Assembly (NCBI RefSeq): GCF_025854275.1
Contig: NZ_CP107567.1
Location: forward strand, 6,324,001-6,388,000
Direction: 5' to 3'
DNA length: 64,000 nt
Source of the DNA: Streptomyces peucetius
GTDB lineage: Bacteria; Actinomycetota; Actinomycetes; Streptomycetales; Streptomycetaceae
Positions 1-8,409 of this stretch are shown one piece after another (the first letter of the stretch is position 1; each line of letters opens with the position of its first letter). The translations under genes were made by a program, and so were the position numbers. The notes below the pieces were generated by a model. That model had not been told where the DNA came from and searched no databases. It saw nothing but the letters and a program-made list of their open reading frames with translations.

Positions 1-1
1 C

Positions 2-1492
2 ATTCTCGACGAGGTCGAGTACGGCTCACGGTTCATGTCCGGGATGCTGCCCTCCACCGGTCTCGCCTCCCACAAGGTGCACAACCACACCTGGAGCGCG
101 TTCCCCGTCACCGACATCGACGCGGAGAACGCCCTCGCCCGCTCGGCGATGCCGCCGTCCACCAACGCCACCTACGCCGTGGCCCGCACCAACGCCCAAC
201 TCGCCCGCGTGCTGCGGCAGTACGCCCCCGCACGGGCCGACGCGCTCTGGGCGAGCGCCAGGACCGCCTGGCAGCGCGCGGAGGCGCAGCCCGACGTCGA
301 CTACGCGACCGACTCGGACGCGGAGGGCGGCGGCGACTACCCGGACACCAGGAACAGCGACGACCGCTACGCCGCCGCGGCCGAGCTCTACCTCACCGCC
401 CACCAGCGGTCCGACGGCGCGGCCGCCGGCTACCGCGCGGCCGTCACCGGCTCGCCGCACTACGGCCAGGTCGGGCAGTTCGACTGGGCCGAGGTCGCCA
501 CCGCGGGCACGCTCTCCCTGCTCACCGTCGACGCGGACCTGCCCGCCGCCGACACCGCCAGGATGCGCGGCAACCTGACGGCGTTCGCCGACACGGTCGT
601 CACCACCCTGAACGGCGAGGGCTACCCGGCCCTCATCCCCGGTTCCGCGAAGTACCCGTGGGGTTCCAACTCGTTCATCGTCAACCGGATGCTGCTCCTG
701 GGCACCGCCCACGACCTGACCGACGACGTCCGGTACCTGAAGGCCATGCACCGCGGCATGGACTACCTGATGGGCACCAACGCCATGCGGCTGTCCTATG
801 TGACCGGCTACGGCGAGCACGCGGAGTCCGATCTGCACGACCGGCTCGCCTGGGGCGCGTACCCCGCCACCCCGTATCCGAAGGGCTGGCTGTCCGGGGG
901 CCCCAACAACGAGAACATCAACGACCCGGCCACGCCCACCGACAGGCCGGCCGCGAAGTCCTACGCGGGACCCGACACCGCGCCGGACGCCTGGGGATCA
1001 AAGGAGAACACCATCAACTGGAACGCGCCGCTCGTGTGGACGGCGACGTATCTGGACCGCACCGCGGACCGGCTGACCACCGGCGATCCTGAGCCCGGTG
1101 CCACGCTGCTCTCCCAGGGCAGGCCCGCCTGGGCGTCCTCGGCGGAGAACGGCCGGCTCACCCCGCACAACGCCGTCGACGGTCGTGACGACACCCGCTG
1201 GAGCAGCGCCTTCCAGGACAACCAGTGGATCAACGTCGACCTGGGGGCGTCCCGTTCCGTCTCCCGTGTGGTGCTCAAGTGGGAGGCGGCGTACGCCAGG
1301 TCGTTCCGGGTGCAGATCTCCGACGACCCCGGCTTCCGGACCTGGACCGACCTGTACGCCACGGCCGTCGGCACGGGCGGCACCCAGTCGCTCGACGTCT
1401 CCGGCCAGGGCCGCTACGTCCGGCTGCTCGGCCAGACCCGTGCCACCCCGTACGGCATCTCGCTCCACGAGCTGCAGGTCTACGGGCGCTGA
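2..1492 (+). CDS. GH9 cellulase with C-terminal F5/8 type C domain (3' part)
   Basis: The frame is open from the first bases of the window (ILDEVEYGSRF...), so the start and the N-terminal DAGD catalytic-base region lie upstream. Residues up to about 350 match the (alpha/alpha)6 barrel of GH9 endo- or exoglucanases: the entry motif DEVEYG, the late motif YVTGYGEHAESDLHDR, and the catalytic-acid region KENTINWNAPLVW with its Glu. Residues from about 370 to the end form a discoidin/F5-8C module of CBM32 type (AVDGRDDTRWSS, QWINVDLG, RYVRLLG, LHELQVYG), which would bind carbohydrate. The protein is expected to be secreted and to cut cellulose or mixed-linkage glucans. That fits the cello-oligosaccharide importer a few kilobases downstream. 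Family call is firm; exact substrate is inferred. Confidence 0.88.
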   Translation: MLDEVEYGSRFMSGMLPSTGLASHKVHNHTWSAFPVTDIDAENALARSAMPPSTNATYAVARTNAQLARVLRQYAPARADALWASARTAWQRAEAQPDVDYATDSDAEGGGDYPDTRNSDDRYAAAAELYLTAHQRSDGAAAGYRAAVTGSPHYGQVGQFDWAEVATAGTLSLLTVDADLPAADTARMRGNLTAFADTVVTTLNGEGYPALIPGSAKYPWGSNSFIVNRMLLLGTAHDLTDDVRYLKAMHRGMDYLMGTNAMRLSYVTGYGEHAESDLHDRLAWGAYPATPYPKGWLSGGPNNENINDPATPTDRPAAKSYAGPDTAPDAWGSKENTINWNAPLVWTATYLDRTADRLTTGDPEPGATLLSQGRPAWASSAENGRLTPHNAVDGRDDTRWSSAFQDNQWINVDLGASRSVSRVVLKWEAAYARSFRVQISDDPGFRTWTDLYATAVGTGGTQSLDVSGQGRYVRLLGQTRATPYGISLHELQVYGR

Positions 1493-1510
1493 CGACCCGC
1501 CCGGCCCGGC

Positions 1511-1547
1511 CCGGGGCCGCCGCCGCGGGATGCGGCGGCGGCCCCGG
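1511..1547. terminator. Strong hairpin between convergent genes
   Basis: A perfect 16-bp GC stem (1511-1526 with 1532-1547) and a 5-base loop lie between the convergent cellulase and inhibitor genes. It is symmetric and can terminate transcription from both sides. There is no U-tract, as is usual in Streptomyces. Confidence 0.8.
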
Positions 1548-1572
1548 TCGCCCCGGAAGGCCGGCGTCGGAG

Positions 1573-2166
1573 TCAGCAGACCCGGATGCCGTCCGCCTTG
1601 TCGTTGTCGGAGCTGCCGACATAGGAGTCCCTCGCCGGAGCGCTGGAGGACCAGATCTGGGACCAGTAGCTGCCGGTCCAGTTGTAGACCTTGGTCACGG
1701 TCCCGCTGGTCTGGTTGTTGTGCCAGGACGACGTCTTGTCGTGGAAGCCCCAGTCGGAGAGGTCGTTGAAGGCACAGTCCTGCCAGGTCAGTCGACGGCC
1801 GTCGTAGTTCGCGTGCTCGTAGAGACAGGTCCAGGTGTAGCTGCAGTTGGCCGTACCGAGCGTCCCGACGGCCTCGTCGACGGCGCGGGCCTGCTTCTCG
1901 CCCGGCAGCGGGAACGTCATGATCGTCTTGCCGTCACGCCAGGCGACCTGGTTGACGCCGATCTGTTTGCCGCCCGGGGTGAAGGCCATCTGCTGGTCGA
2001 TCTGCTTCTGCAGACCGGCCACCTCGCTCCGGTCGAGGCCGGCCCGCTCCGCCTGGGCCGCGATCGTGCTCTCGAGCGTGGTCGAGGCGGAGGTCGGACC
2101 GGCCATGCCGAGGACGGCCAGGGCGCCCGCAGAAAGAGCGCCCGCCAGCTTTGTTCTCGTACGCAC
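1573..2166 (-). CDS. Secreted peptidase-inhibitor family I36-like protein
   Basis: A 197-aa protein with a GTG start, preceded by a GGAAGGGAC ribosome site. Residues 1-28 form a Sec signal peptide (basic MRTRTK, hydrophobic core, TSAS). A linker of about 75 residues is followed by a crystallin-like region rich in Cys, Trp and Tyr (CSYTWTCLYEHANYDGRR, SSWHNNQTSG, KADGIRVC). This is the pattern of the actinobacterial I36 inhibitors related to SMI. The likely role is inhibition of an extracellular metalloprotease, or a structural role outside the cell. Cysteines at the start and end of the domain may form disulphides. Function is inferred from family resemblance only. Confidence 0.75.
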   Translation of the reverse strand: MRTRTKLAGALSAGALAVLGMAGPTSASTTLESTIAAQAERAGLDRSEVAGLQKQIDQQMAFTPGGKQIGVNQVAWRDGKTIMTFPLPGEKQARAVDEAVGTLGTANCSYTWTCLYEHANYDGRRLTWQDCAFNDLSDWGFHDKTSSWHNNQTSGTVTKVYNWTGSYWSQIWSSSAPARDSYVGSSDNDKADGIRVC

Positions 2167-2479
2167 AGGAATCGTGTCCCTTCCGTCGTGGAACTCCGGG
2201 GTGGAGCGTTGTGGACCCCGAGGTCATCGCCTCTCCGCCCCGAGTCCTGTCCGGCCGGACGCCCCCTCGGTCGGGGCCGGGCGATGACGTGGACCACGTT
2301 GCCCGCCCGGCACCGGTGAGCGACAGCTCTCCCGGAGTACCGCAATCCCGATACGCCGAAGGGCTCCGTGTGCTATGGCGACGGGTGGCGGCAGATCCCT
2401 GGTCCGGCGCGCCGCTTCGAAATCCGCATCCCCCTCTGGGCACCCTGCGAACAGCAGCGGCACTACATCGGGGGAAGAC
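2167..2479. other. Divergent intergenic region, about 313 bases
   Basis: It separates the I36-like gene (minus) from the ArsR-type gene (plus), so it should hold both promoters. Overlapping open frames here read as shadows. I see no convincing -35/-10 pair or operator palindrome. Confidence 0.5.
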
Positions 2480-3496
2480 GTGCTTCGCATCTGCTTCACC
2501 GGCCAGGACCTCGGTCGTGTCCGGTTCGCCCAGCAGCCGGACGCCATGTGGGAAACGGTGCTGAGCCTGCACCAGCTGGTCCGTCCGGATCCCTTCTTCG
2601 CCGCATGGTGCCGTCGCACCCGCGCCGCACTGGCCGCCGTCGGTTCGGGCCACGAGGTCCGGATGCTCACCGCTCTGGCTCCGCGCGCCTCCTACTTCCC
2701 GGACTTCCTCACTCCCGCCGGCGGCGCAGGTGCCGAACCCGTGTTGCACGCGGGCCTCGACATGGTGCTCTCAACCGGCAGGGACCGGCTTCGCGCCGAC
2801 ATCGCCCGCCTGGTCGAGGGCCGCTCCCGCCCGTCCGCGTGGCTCGACGAGATCGCCTCGGGCCGGGTCCGTGCCCTGCGCCGGCTCGGCACTGTGCTGC
2901 ACCGCTACTACGGCGTCGCGGTGGCTCCGCACGCCGCCGCATCGGCAGCCTGTACCCATCGTGACCGGCAGCGCCGGGTGCGTGATGTCCTCCAGCACGG
3001 CAGCGAGAGCATGCTGGCCAATCTCGGTCCCACGTGCCGCTGGAAGTCGCCCGTCCTGGAGATCGACTACCCCGTCGAGCAGCAACTCCACCTGGAGGGG
3101 CGTGGCCTGACCATCATTCCCAGCTTCTTCTGCCACGACCACCCCATCACGCTCGCCCTTCCCGAGCTTCCGCCGGTACTGGTCTACCCCGTGGCCCGGA
3201 AGCCGCTGTGGATCCCGGAGCCGGCCGCCGGAGCCGCTGACGGGCCGGGCCTCGACGAGTTACTCGGAGCCACCCGTGCCGCAGTGCTCCACTGTCTCGG
3301 CGTCAGCCACAGCACCACCACGCTCGCGGCGCGCCTCCGCATCTCCACCACGGCGGCCAGCCGCCACACCGCCGCACTGCGCGCGGCGGGTCTGGTCGCC
3401 ACGGAGCGACGGGGGGTCTGCGTACGGCACAGCCGCACAGCTCTGGGAACGGCCCTGGTGCACGGCGGCCACTCCTCGGTCCTGGAAGGGGTCTGA
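2480..3496 (+). CDS. ArsR-type winged-helix transcriptional regulator
   Basis: A 338-aa protein. I place the start at GTG 2480, directly after GGGGAAG, because the product then begins VLRICFTGQDLGRVRF, the usual N-terminus of this Streptomyces family. An ATG 105 bases upstream would add a low-complexity tail. Residues 1 to about 230 are the family-specific N-terminal region of unknown ligand. Residues of about 250-330 form a winged helix: LLGATRAAVLHCLGVSHSTT, the recognition helix ISTTAASRHTAALRAAGL, and the wing RRGVCVRHSRTALG. Such proteins usually act as local repressors. The target here is unknown; the divergent inhibitor gene and an unlinked gene are equally possible. Confidence 0.75.
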   Translation: MLRICFTGQDLGRVRFAQQPDAMWETVLSLHQLVRPDPFFAAWCRRTRAALAAVGSGHEVRMLTALAPRASYFPDFLTPAGGAGAEPVLHAGLDMVLSTGRDRLRADIARLVEGRSRPSAWLDEIASGRVRALRRLGTVLHRYYGVAVAPHAAASAACTHRDRQRRVRDVLQHGSESMLANLGPTCRWKSPVLEIDYPVEQQLHLEGRGLTIIPSFFCHDHPITLALPELPPVLVYPVARKPLWIPEPAAGAADGPGLDELLGATRAAVLHCLGVSHSTTTLAARLRISTTAASRHTAALRAAGLVATERRGVCVRHSRTALGTALVHGGHSSVLEGV

Positions 3497-3515
3497 GCGT
3501 CGGGCGACCGCTCAG
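3493..3515. terminator. Hairpin spanning both stop codons of convergent genes
   Basis: A 7-bp stem (CTGAGCG 3493-3499, CGCTCAG 3509-3515) contains the stop codon of the ArsR-type gene in one arm and that of the LacI gene in the other. Only 15 bases separate the genes. It is a weak terminator candidate. Confidence 0.4.
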
Positions 3516-4537
3516 GCGGTGTCCCTGCGCACCAGCTCCGTGCGCAGCACCACGTTCCGCCAGGCCGCGCCGGGATCGGCCATCTGGTCGAGGAGCACTC
3601 CGGCCATGGTGCGGCCCATCTCCTCGACGGGCTGGCGGACCGTGGTCAGCTGCGGATCGGTGTGCTGCGCGAGCGGCGAGTCGTCGAAGCCGATGACGGC
3701 CACGTCGTCGGGCACCGTGCGCCCCGCGGCGCGCAGCGTGTGCAGCGCGCCGGCGGCCATCACGTCGGACGCGGCGAACACCGCGTCGAGGTCCGGGTGA
3801 AGGCGCAGCAGCTCGGCCATGGCGTGGCGGCCGCTCTCCTCGGTGAAGTCGCCGGCCGCCACCCAGGAGGGGTCGAAGTCGTCGCACGCCCCGCGGACGG
3901 CCTCCTCGTAGCCGCGCAGCCGGCACTGGGCGACGTACATGTCGGAACGGCCGGTGATGGTGACGATCTTGCGGCGGCCGGTCGAGGCCAGGTGGCGCAC
4001 GGCGATGCGGGCGCCGCCGGCATTGTCGGAGTCGACGTAGGAGACGGTCTCGTCGCTGCTGCGGCGGCCGCCCAGGACGGTGGGCATGTCCATCTCGGAG
4101 AGCAGGTCCGGCAGGGGGTCGTCGCGGTGCAGGGAGACGAGCAGCACGCCGTCGATCCGGCGGGCCTTGGCGTACTGGAGGAACCGGTCGCGCTCACGCT
4201 CCGTGCGCACCAGGGTCAGCAGCAGCTGGAGCTCCGTGTCGGCGAGGCCGATGCCCACGCCGTGGATGATCTCGGAGAAGTACGGCTCGGTGAAGAACCG
4301 CTTCTCGGTCTCCGGGACGACCAGGGCCACCGCGTCGGTGCGGCTGCCGGCGAGGGCGCGGGCGGCATGGTTCGGGATGTACCCGAGCTCGGCGATGGCC
4401 TGCTCGACGGCGTGCCGGGTGGAGTCACGTACGCCCGGGGACTTGTTGATCACCCGTGACACGGTGCCCCGCCCGACGCCGGCCAGGGCGGCGACCTGCT
4501 CGAGTGTGGGCTGGCCGTAGCGGCCCCGTGCTGCCAT
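3512..4537 (-). CDS. cebR: LacI-family repressor, CebR-like
   Basis: A 341-aa LacI/GalR regulator. The N-terminal helix-turn-helix is at about residues 10-60 (TLEQVAALAGVGRGTVSRVI, then the hinge region NHAARALAG). A periplasmic-binding-protein-like effector domain follows (DAVALVVPE, IDGVLLVSLH, DAVFAASDVMAAGA, VIGFDDSPLAQHTDP). It is transcribed away from the cebEFG-like importer across a 442-base region that holds two copies of the palindrome known as the CebR operator (TGGGAGCGCTCCCA). In characterised streptomycetes CebR represses cellobiose and cello-oligosaccharide uptake and is released by cellobiose; that role is inferred here from operator and context. The ATG start follows an accggaggtcac-like ribosome site. 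Confidence 0.78.
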   Translation of the reverse strand: MAARGRYGQPTLEQVAALAGVGRGTVSRVINKSPGVRDSTRHAVEQAIAELGYIPNHAARALAGSRTDAVALVVPETEKRFFTEPYFSEIIHGVGIGLADTELQLLLTLVRTERERDRFLQYAKARRIDGVLLVSLHRDDPLPDLLSEMDMPTVLGGRRSSDETVSYVDSDNAGGARIAVRHLASTGRRKIVTITGRSDMYVAQCRLRGYEEAVRGACDDFDPSWVAAGDFTEESGRHAMAELLRLHPDLDAVFAASDVMAAGALHTLRAAGRTVPDDVAVIGFDDSPLAQHTDPQLTTVRQPVEEMGRTMAGVLLDQMADPGAAWRNVVLRTELVRRDTA

Positions 4538-4605
4538 GCGTGACCTCCGGTGAGGGTGTTGCCGTTCGCGTCGATTCTCCCTGGAGACCCTGGTGACAGA
4601 GAGGT

Positions 4606-4619
4606 CGGGAGCGCTCCCA
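4606..4619. promoter_or_regulatory. CebR-type operator, one mismatch
   Basis: CGGGAGCGCTCCCA differs from the perfect 14-bp palindrome only in its first base. It lies 69 bases upstream of the repressor start, where it could give autoregulation. Confidence 0.7.
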
Positions 4620-4834
4620 ATATTGATCGATCCGAACGGGCTTGTCGAGGAGCGCCCGAGGGGGACGGGCCTCGGGTGGCGCAGGGGCGATAAGTGGGCC
4701 TTGTGCGGCTGGATGCACCGTTTGACCGCTCTGAAAGCGGGAGATTCTCACGCCGGAGACATCTCGGAGCAATAAAGCTCTGCTGCCCGACCTTGACAGA
4801 GCGTGTCGCCGCCGGGAAGCTTTCGAACCAAGCA

Positions 4835-4856
4835 GTAGTGGGAGCGCTCCCACTAC
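4835..4856. promoter_or_regulatory. CebR-type operator, perfect and extended
   Basis: The 14-bp core TGGGAGCGCTCCCA is perfect, and symmetry continues outward to a full 22-bp palindrome. It lies about 125 bases upstream of the binding-protein gene. A TTGACA hexamer (4793-4798) lies just upstream; no good -10 is visible, so the promoter itself is tentative. Confidence 0.8.
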
Positions 4857-4979
4857 CCGTTTACGGGATCGCTGTGCACCGCTTCCTCACTTCCCCTCTT
4901 GTGACCGGTCCTGCTCGCCGTCAGCCCCACTCTGTCGCTCTGGGCCCGCCACCAGCCGAAACAGTCGTAGGAGCCTCGA

Positions 4980-6326
4980 ATGCGCATATCTTTTGGTGAC
5001 GTCCCGCGCAGACGCCGCGCAGTCACCCTCACCACCGCGAGTCTGCTGTCCCTCGGTCTGCTCGTGACCGGATGCGGCGGCTCGGGGGACGAAGAGGGCA
5101 GCGACAGCTCGGGCGGAGAGATCACGCTCCGCGTCGGCACCTTCGGATCATTCGGGTTCGACGACAAGACGGGCGCCAAGCTCTACGCCGAGTACGAGAA
5201 GCTGAACCCCGGCATCAAGATCGAAGAGACGAATGTCGCCGACGGCCAGAAGTACTGGGACGCGCTGAAGCTGAGGCTCTCGCAGGGCAGCGGACTCGCC
5301 GACATCCAGGCCATCGAGGTCGGCTACATCGCGGAGGCCACCGGAGAGGCGATGGCCGGCAAGTTCGTCGACCTGGGCAAGACCGAAGGCGTGGACACCT
5401 CGAAGTTCCTCGACTGGAAGGTCAAGCAGGCCACCGCCAAGAACGGCTCCACCATCGCGCTGGGCACGGACATCGGCCCGATGGCCATCTGCTACCGCAA
5501 GGACCTGTTCCAGAAGGCCGGACTGCCCACCGACCGTGAAGAGGTCGGCAAGCTGTGGGCCGGCGACTGGGACAAGTTCCTCGCACAGGGCGAGAAGTAC
5601 AAGGCCAAGGCGCCGGCCGGGACGGCGTTCCACGACTCGGCGAGCGGTCTGTTCAACGCGGTCGTCTCCAGCCAGCCCGACCAGTACTCCGGTGAGGACG
5701 GCGAACTGCGCTGGGAGAGCAGCCTCGGTGTGATGAAGGCGTGGGACACCGCGGTCAAGGCGGCCCAGAACGGACTGACCGCCAAGCTGCGGCAGTTCGA
5801 CGAGAAGGGCAGCTGGAACGCGGCGTTCAAGAACTCGAAGTTCGCCACCGTCGCCTGCCCGTCCTGGATGACCGGCATCATCAAGGACCAGGCCGGACCG
5901 GCCAACAAGGGCAAGTGGGACATCGCCCAGGCGCCCGTACCGGCGAACTGGGGCGGCTCGTTCCTCGCCGTGCCCAAGGCGGGCAAGCACACCGCCGAGG
6001 CCGCCAAGCTCGCCGCCTGGCTGACCGCCCCCGAGCAGCAGGCCAAGGTGTTCGCCGTCAACGGCAACATCCCCTCGACCACCGAGGGCCTGAAGTCCGA
6101 GACCGTCCAGAACGCCCGGCCCGACTACTTCCCCGGCGTCCCGGTCGGCAAGATCTACTCCGAGGCCGCGCAGAAGATCGAGCCGGCCCCGATCGGCCGC
6201 TGGGACGGCCAGGTGAAGACCTTCCTGACGGACAACGGGATCCTCGACATCGAGACCCGCGGCACCTCGCCGGAGAAGGCCTGGAGCAACGTGAAGAAGC
6301 TGGTCGACGACAAGATCGACCAGTAG
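4980..6326 (+). CDS. cebE: Sugar ABC transporter substrate-binding lipoprotein, CebE-like
   Basis: A 448-aa family 1 extracellular solute-binding protein. It has a lipoprotein signal peptide with lipobox LVTGC (Cys about residue 30) and a Ser/Gly/Glu-rich spacer. The mature domain begins ITLRVGTFGSFGF and contains GTDIGPMAICYRKDLFQKAG, ATVACPSWM, NWGGSFLAVP and AAWLTAPEQQAKVF, a pattern typical of cellobiose/cello-oligosaccharide binders. The ATG start is preceded by GTAGGAG. It is first in the operon, ahead of two permeases. No ATPase gene is present, so it probably shares the general MsiK ATPase, as streptomycete sugar importers do. Substrate is inferred from sequence type, the CebR operator and the nearby cellulase. 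Confidence 0.8.
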   Translation: MRISFGDVPRRRRAVTLTTASLLSLGLLVTGCGGSGDEEGSDSSGGEITLRVGTFGSFGFDDKTGAKLYAEYEKLNPGIKIEETNVADGQKYWDALKLRLSQGSGLADIQAIEVGYIAEATGEAMAGKFVDLGKTEGVDTSKFLDWKVKQATAKNGSTIALGTDIGPMAICYRKDLFQKAGLPTDREEVGKLWAGDWDKFLAQGEKYKAKAPAGTAFHDSASGLFNAVVSSQPDQYSGEDGELRWESSLGVMKAWDTAVKAAQNGLTAKLRQFDEKGSWNAAFKNSKFATVACPSWMTGIIKDQAGPANKGKWDIAQAPVPANWGGSFLAVPKAGKHTAEAAKLAAWLTAPEQQAKVFAVNGNIPSTTEGLKSETVQNARPDYFPGVPVGKIYSEAAQKIEPAPIGRWDGQVKTFLTDNGILDIETRGTSPEKAWSNVKKLVDDKIDQ

Positions 6327-6336
6327 CCGACGCCCC

Positions 6337-6368
6337 GCCGCCGGCTGCCTCCCGCGGCAGCCGGCGGC
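6337..6368 (+). terminator. Hairpin between binding-protein and permease genes
   Basis: A perfect 13-bp stem (6337-6349 with 6356-6368) with a 6-base loop lies in the 109-base gap after cebE. In an ABC operon such a hairpin usually acts as a partial terminator or mRNA stabiliser, giving more binding protein than permease. Confidence 0.7.
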
Positions 6369-6435
6369 TCCTTCGCGGGTGCCGCGCGGGCACCCCTCGT
6401 TCTTCCGTCACGACTCACCAGGGAAAGGGCGCCTG

Positions 6436-7446
6436 ATGGCCACCTCCCTTAGGCCCGACCAGGGCGCCGAAGTGATCGCCGCCCCCGCCGGCTCACCGAA
6501 GGCCCCGCGGCACCGGGACCCGTCCGGCTGGCGCAGCCGCCTCTACCGCCTCGACCTCAAGGCGACCCCGTACGTCTATGTGGCGCCGTTCTTCCTCGTG
6601 TTCGCCGCCTTCGGTCTCTTCCCGCTCCTCTACACCGGCTGGCTGTCGCTCCAGAAGGTCGAGCTCGGCGGCACGGCCGAGTGGCGGGGCTTCGGGAACT
6701 ACACCCGGCTCTGGGACAGCGACTTCTTCTGGAACGCCCTGGCGAACACCTTCACCATCGGCGTGATCTCCACCGTGCCGCAGCTGCTGATGGCGCTCGG
6801 CCTGGCCCATCTGCTCAACTACCGTATCCGCGGCCGCGGTTTCTACCGGGTCGCGATCCTCGCCCCGTACGCGACCTCGATCGCCGCGGCCGCGCTGGTC
6901 TTCGCCCAGCTGTTCAACACCGACTACGGGCTGATCAACCAGCTGCTCGGCTACGTCGGACTCGACCCGGTCCACTGGGAGACCGAGAAGTGGCCCGCCC
7001 AGATCGCCATCTCCACGATCATCACCTGGCGGTGGACCGGCTACAACGCGCTGATCTACCTGGCGGCGATGCAGGCGGTGCCGAACGACCTCTACGAGGC
7101 GGCGGCCCTCGACGGGGCGTCCCGCTTCCGGCAGTTCATCAGCATCACCATCCCGTCGATCAAGCCGACGATCCTGTTCACCATCGTCGTCTCCACCATC
7201 GGCGCCACCCAGCTCTTCGGTGAACCACTGATCTTCGGCGGCAGCCTCGGCATCGGCGGCGGCAGCGGCAACCAGTACCAGACGCTGAGTCTGCTGATGT
7301 ACGAGAAGGGCTGGGTCACCGGTGCGCTCGGCCAGGCGTCCGCGATCGCCTGGGTGATGCTGCTCCTGCTGCTGGCCATCGGACTGGTGCAGCGCCTGCT
7401 CAGCCGGTCGAGCACGCAGAAGAAGAACGGAGCGGCACGCTCATGA
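6436..7446 (+). CDS. cebF: Sugar ABC transporter permease, CebF-like
   Basis: A 336-aa MalF-type inner-membrane permease. I use ATG 6436, which follows GGGAAAGGG; an upstream frame extension has no ribosome site. After a cytoplasmic N-terminus of about 45 residues it shows six predicted membrane segments, beginning YVYVAPFFLVFAAFGLFPLL. The EAA loop that contacts the ATPase reads NDLYEAAALDGASRFRQF (about residue 217 onward). Its stop overlaps the start of the partner permease (ATGA), so the two are translationally coupled and would form a 1:1 heterodimer. Confidence 0.85.
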   Translation: MATSLRPDQGAEVIAAPAGSPKAPRHRDPSGWRSRLYRLDLKATPYVYVAPFFLVFAAFGLFPLLYTGWLSLQKVELGGTAEWRGFGNYTRLWDSDFFWNALANTFTIGVISTVPQLLMALGLAHLLNYRIRGRGFYRVAILAPYATSIAAAALVFAQLFNTDYGLINQLLGYVGLDPVHWETEKWPAQIAISTIITWRWTGYNALIYLAAMQAVPNDLYEAAALDGASRFRQFISITIPSIKPTILFTIVVSTIGATQLFGEPLIFGGSLGIGGGSGNQYQTLSLLMYEKGWVTGALGQASAIAWVMLLLLLAIGLVQRLLSRSSTQKKNGAARS

Positions 7447-8351
7447 GCCATGTGCTGAACAAGCCCGCGGCCCCCGCCGGGTCGCCGGTCAAGACGCGCC
7501 GGCGGCGGCTGGGCCAGAAGGCCGGCCGGCAGCACCACGGCGGCCCGCTCACCTACGCGCTGCTGATCTTCGCCGCGGCGATCTCCCTCTTCCCGCTGTA
7601 CTGGAACCTGGTCGCGGCCTCCCACACGGGCGAGCGCGTCGTTCAGGCCCCCAGCCCGCTGCTGCCGGGCAAGGAGCTGTTCAACAACCTCTCCATCGCC
7701 TGGAACCAGGTGGACCTGGGGGAGGCCCTGATCAACACGACCATCGTCGCGGGCGCGGTGGCGACGAGCACCGTGCTGTTCGCGACGCTCGCCGGGTTCG
7801 CCTTCGCCAAGCTGCGGTTCAAGGGGCGCAATGTGCTCCTGGCGATCGTGGTGGCGACGATGACGGTCCCGCCGCAGCTCAGCGTCATCCCGCTCTATCA
7901 GCTGATCACCGAGCTCGGCTGGGTCAACCAGCTGCAGTCGGTGATCCTGCCCAGCCTGGTCGCCGCCTTCGGCGTGTTCTTCATGCGGCAGTACCTCCTG
8001 GAGGCGCTGCCGGTCGAACTCATCGAGGCGGCCCGGATGGACGGGGCGCACAGCCTGCGCATCATCTGGCACGTGGTCTTCCCGGTCGCGCGGCCGGCGA
8101 TGGCCGTCCTCGGCATGCTGATCTTCGTCCAGGCGTGGAACGACTTCTTCTGGCCGTTCATCGCGCTCACACCGGACGGTTCGCCCACCCTGCAGGTGGC
8201 GCTGGCCGGTCTGGGGTCCGGGAACCACACCGTGAACCACGCGATCGTGCTGACCGGCGCGTTCCTGGCGACCGTCCCGCTGCTCGTGGTCTTCGCCGTC
8301 CTCGGCAAGCACATCGTCGGCGGCATCACCTCGGGCGCCGTCAAGAGCTGA
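7443..8351 (+). CDS. cebG: Sugar ABC transporter permease, CebG-like
   Basis: A 302-aa MalG-type permease, start overlapping the previous gene by 4 bases. A basic cytoplasmic N-terminus of about 30 residues is followed by six membrane segments. The EAA motif is at about residue 192 (ELIEAARMDGAHSLRIIWHV), and the C-terminal helix ends GKHIVGGITSGAVKS. It completes a binding protein-permease-permease importer that needs an ATPase encoded elsewhere. In several streptomycetes a beta-glucosidase (bglC) follows cebG; here a convergent sugar-kinase gene follows instead, so cytosolic cellobiose hydrolysis must come from another locus. Confidence 0.85.
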   Translation: MSHVLNKPAAPAGSPVKTRRRRLGQKAGRQHHGGPLTYALLIFAAAISLFPLYWNLVAASHTGERVVQAPSPLLPGKELFNNLSIAWNQVDLGEALINTTIVAGAVATSTVLFATLAGFAFAKLRFKGRNVLLAIVVATMTVPPQLSVIPLYQLITELGWVNQLQSVILPSLVAAFGVFFMRQYLLEALPVELIEAARMDGAHSLRIIWHVVFPVARPAMAVLGMLIFVQAWNDFFWPFIALTPDGSPTLQVALAGLGSGNHTVNHAIVLTGAFLATVPLLVVFAVLGKHIVGGITSGAVKS

Positions 8352-8366
8352 CACGCAGGGGAGCCG

Positions 8367-8401
8367 GGGCCTGCGGGGCGCGTGGGGCGCCCTGCGGGCC
8401 C
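8367..8401. terminator. Bidirectional hairpin between convergent genes
   Basis: A 15-bp stem (8367-8381 with 8387-8401, two G-U pairs, no mismatch) and a 5-base loop lie between cebG and the convergent kinase gene. Confidence 0.75.
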
Positions 8402-8409
8402 GGCGCATT

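Larger units (their letters stand above)
4538..4979. other. Divergent regulatory region between cebR and cebE
   Basis: 442 bases with no credible gene. It holds the two CebR-type palindromes, a TTGACA hexamer at 4793-4798, and the cebE ribosome site GTAGGAG (4968-4974). The segment is less GC-rich than its surroundings. Confidence 0.7.

Noticed and set aside
4793..4820. TTGACA as a full promoter for cebE
   Set aside because: No acceptable -10 is found 16-19 bases downstream, so only the hexamer is noted.
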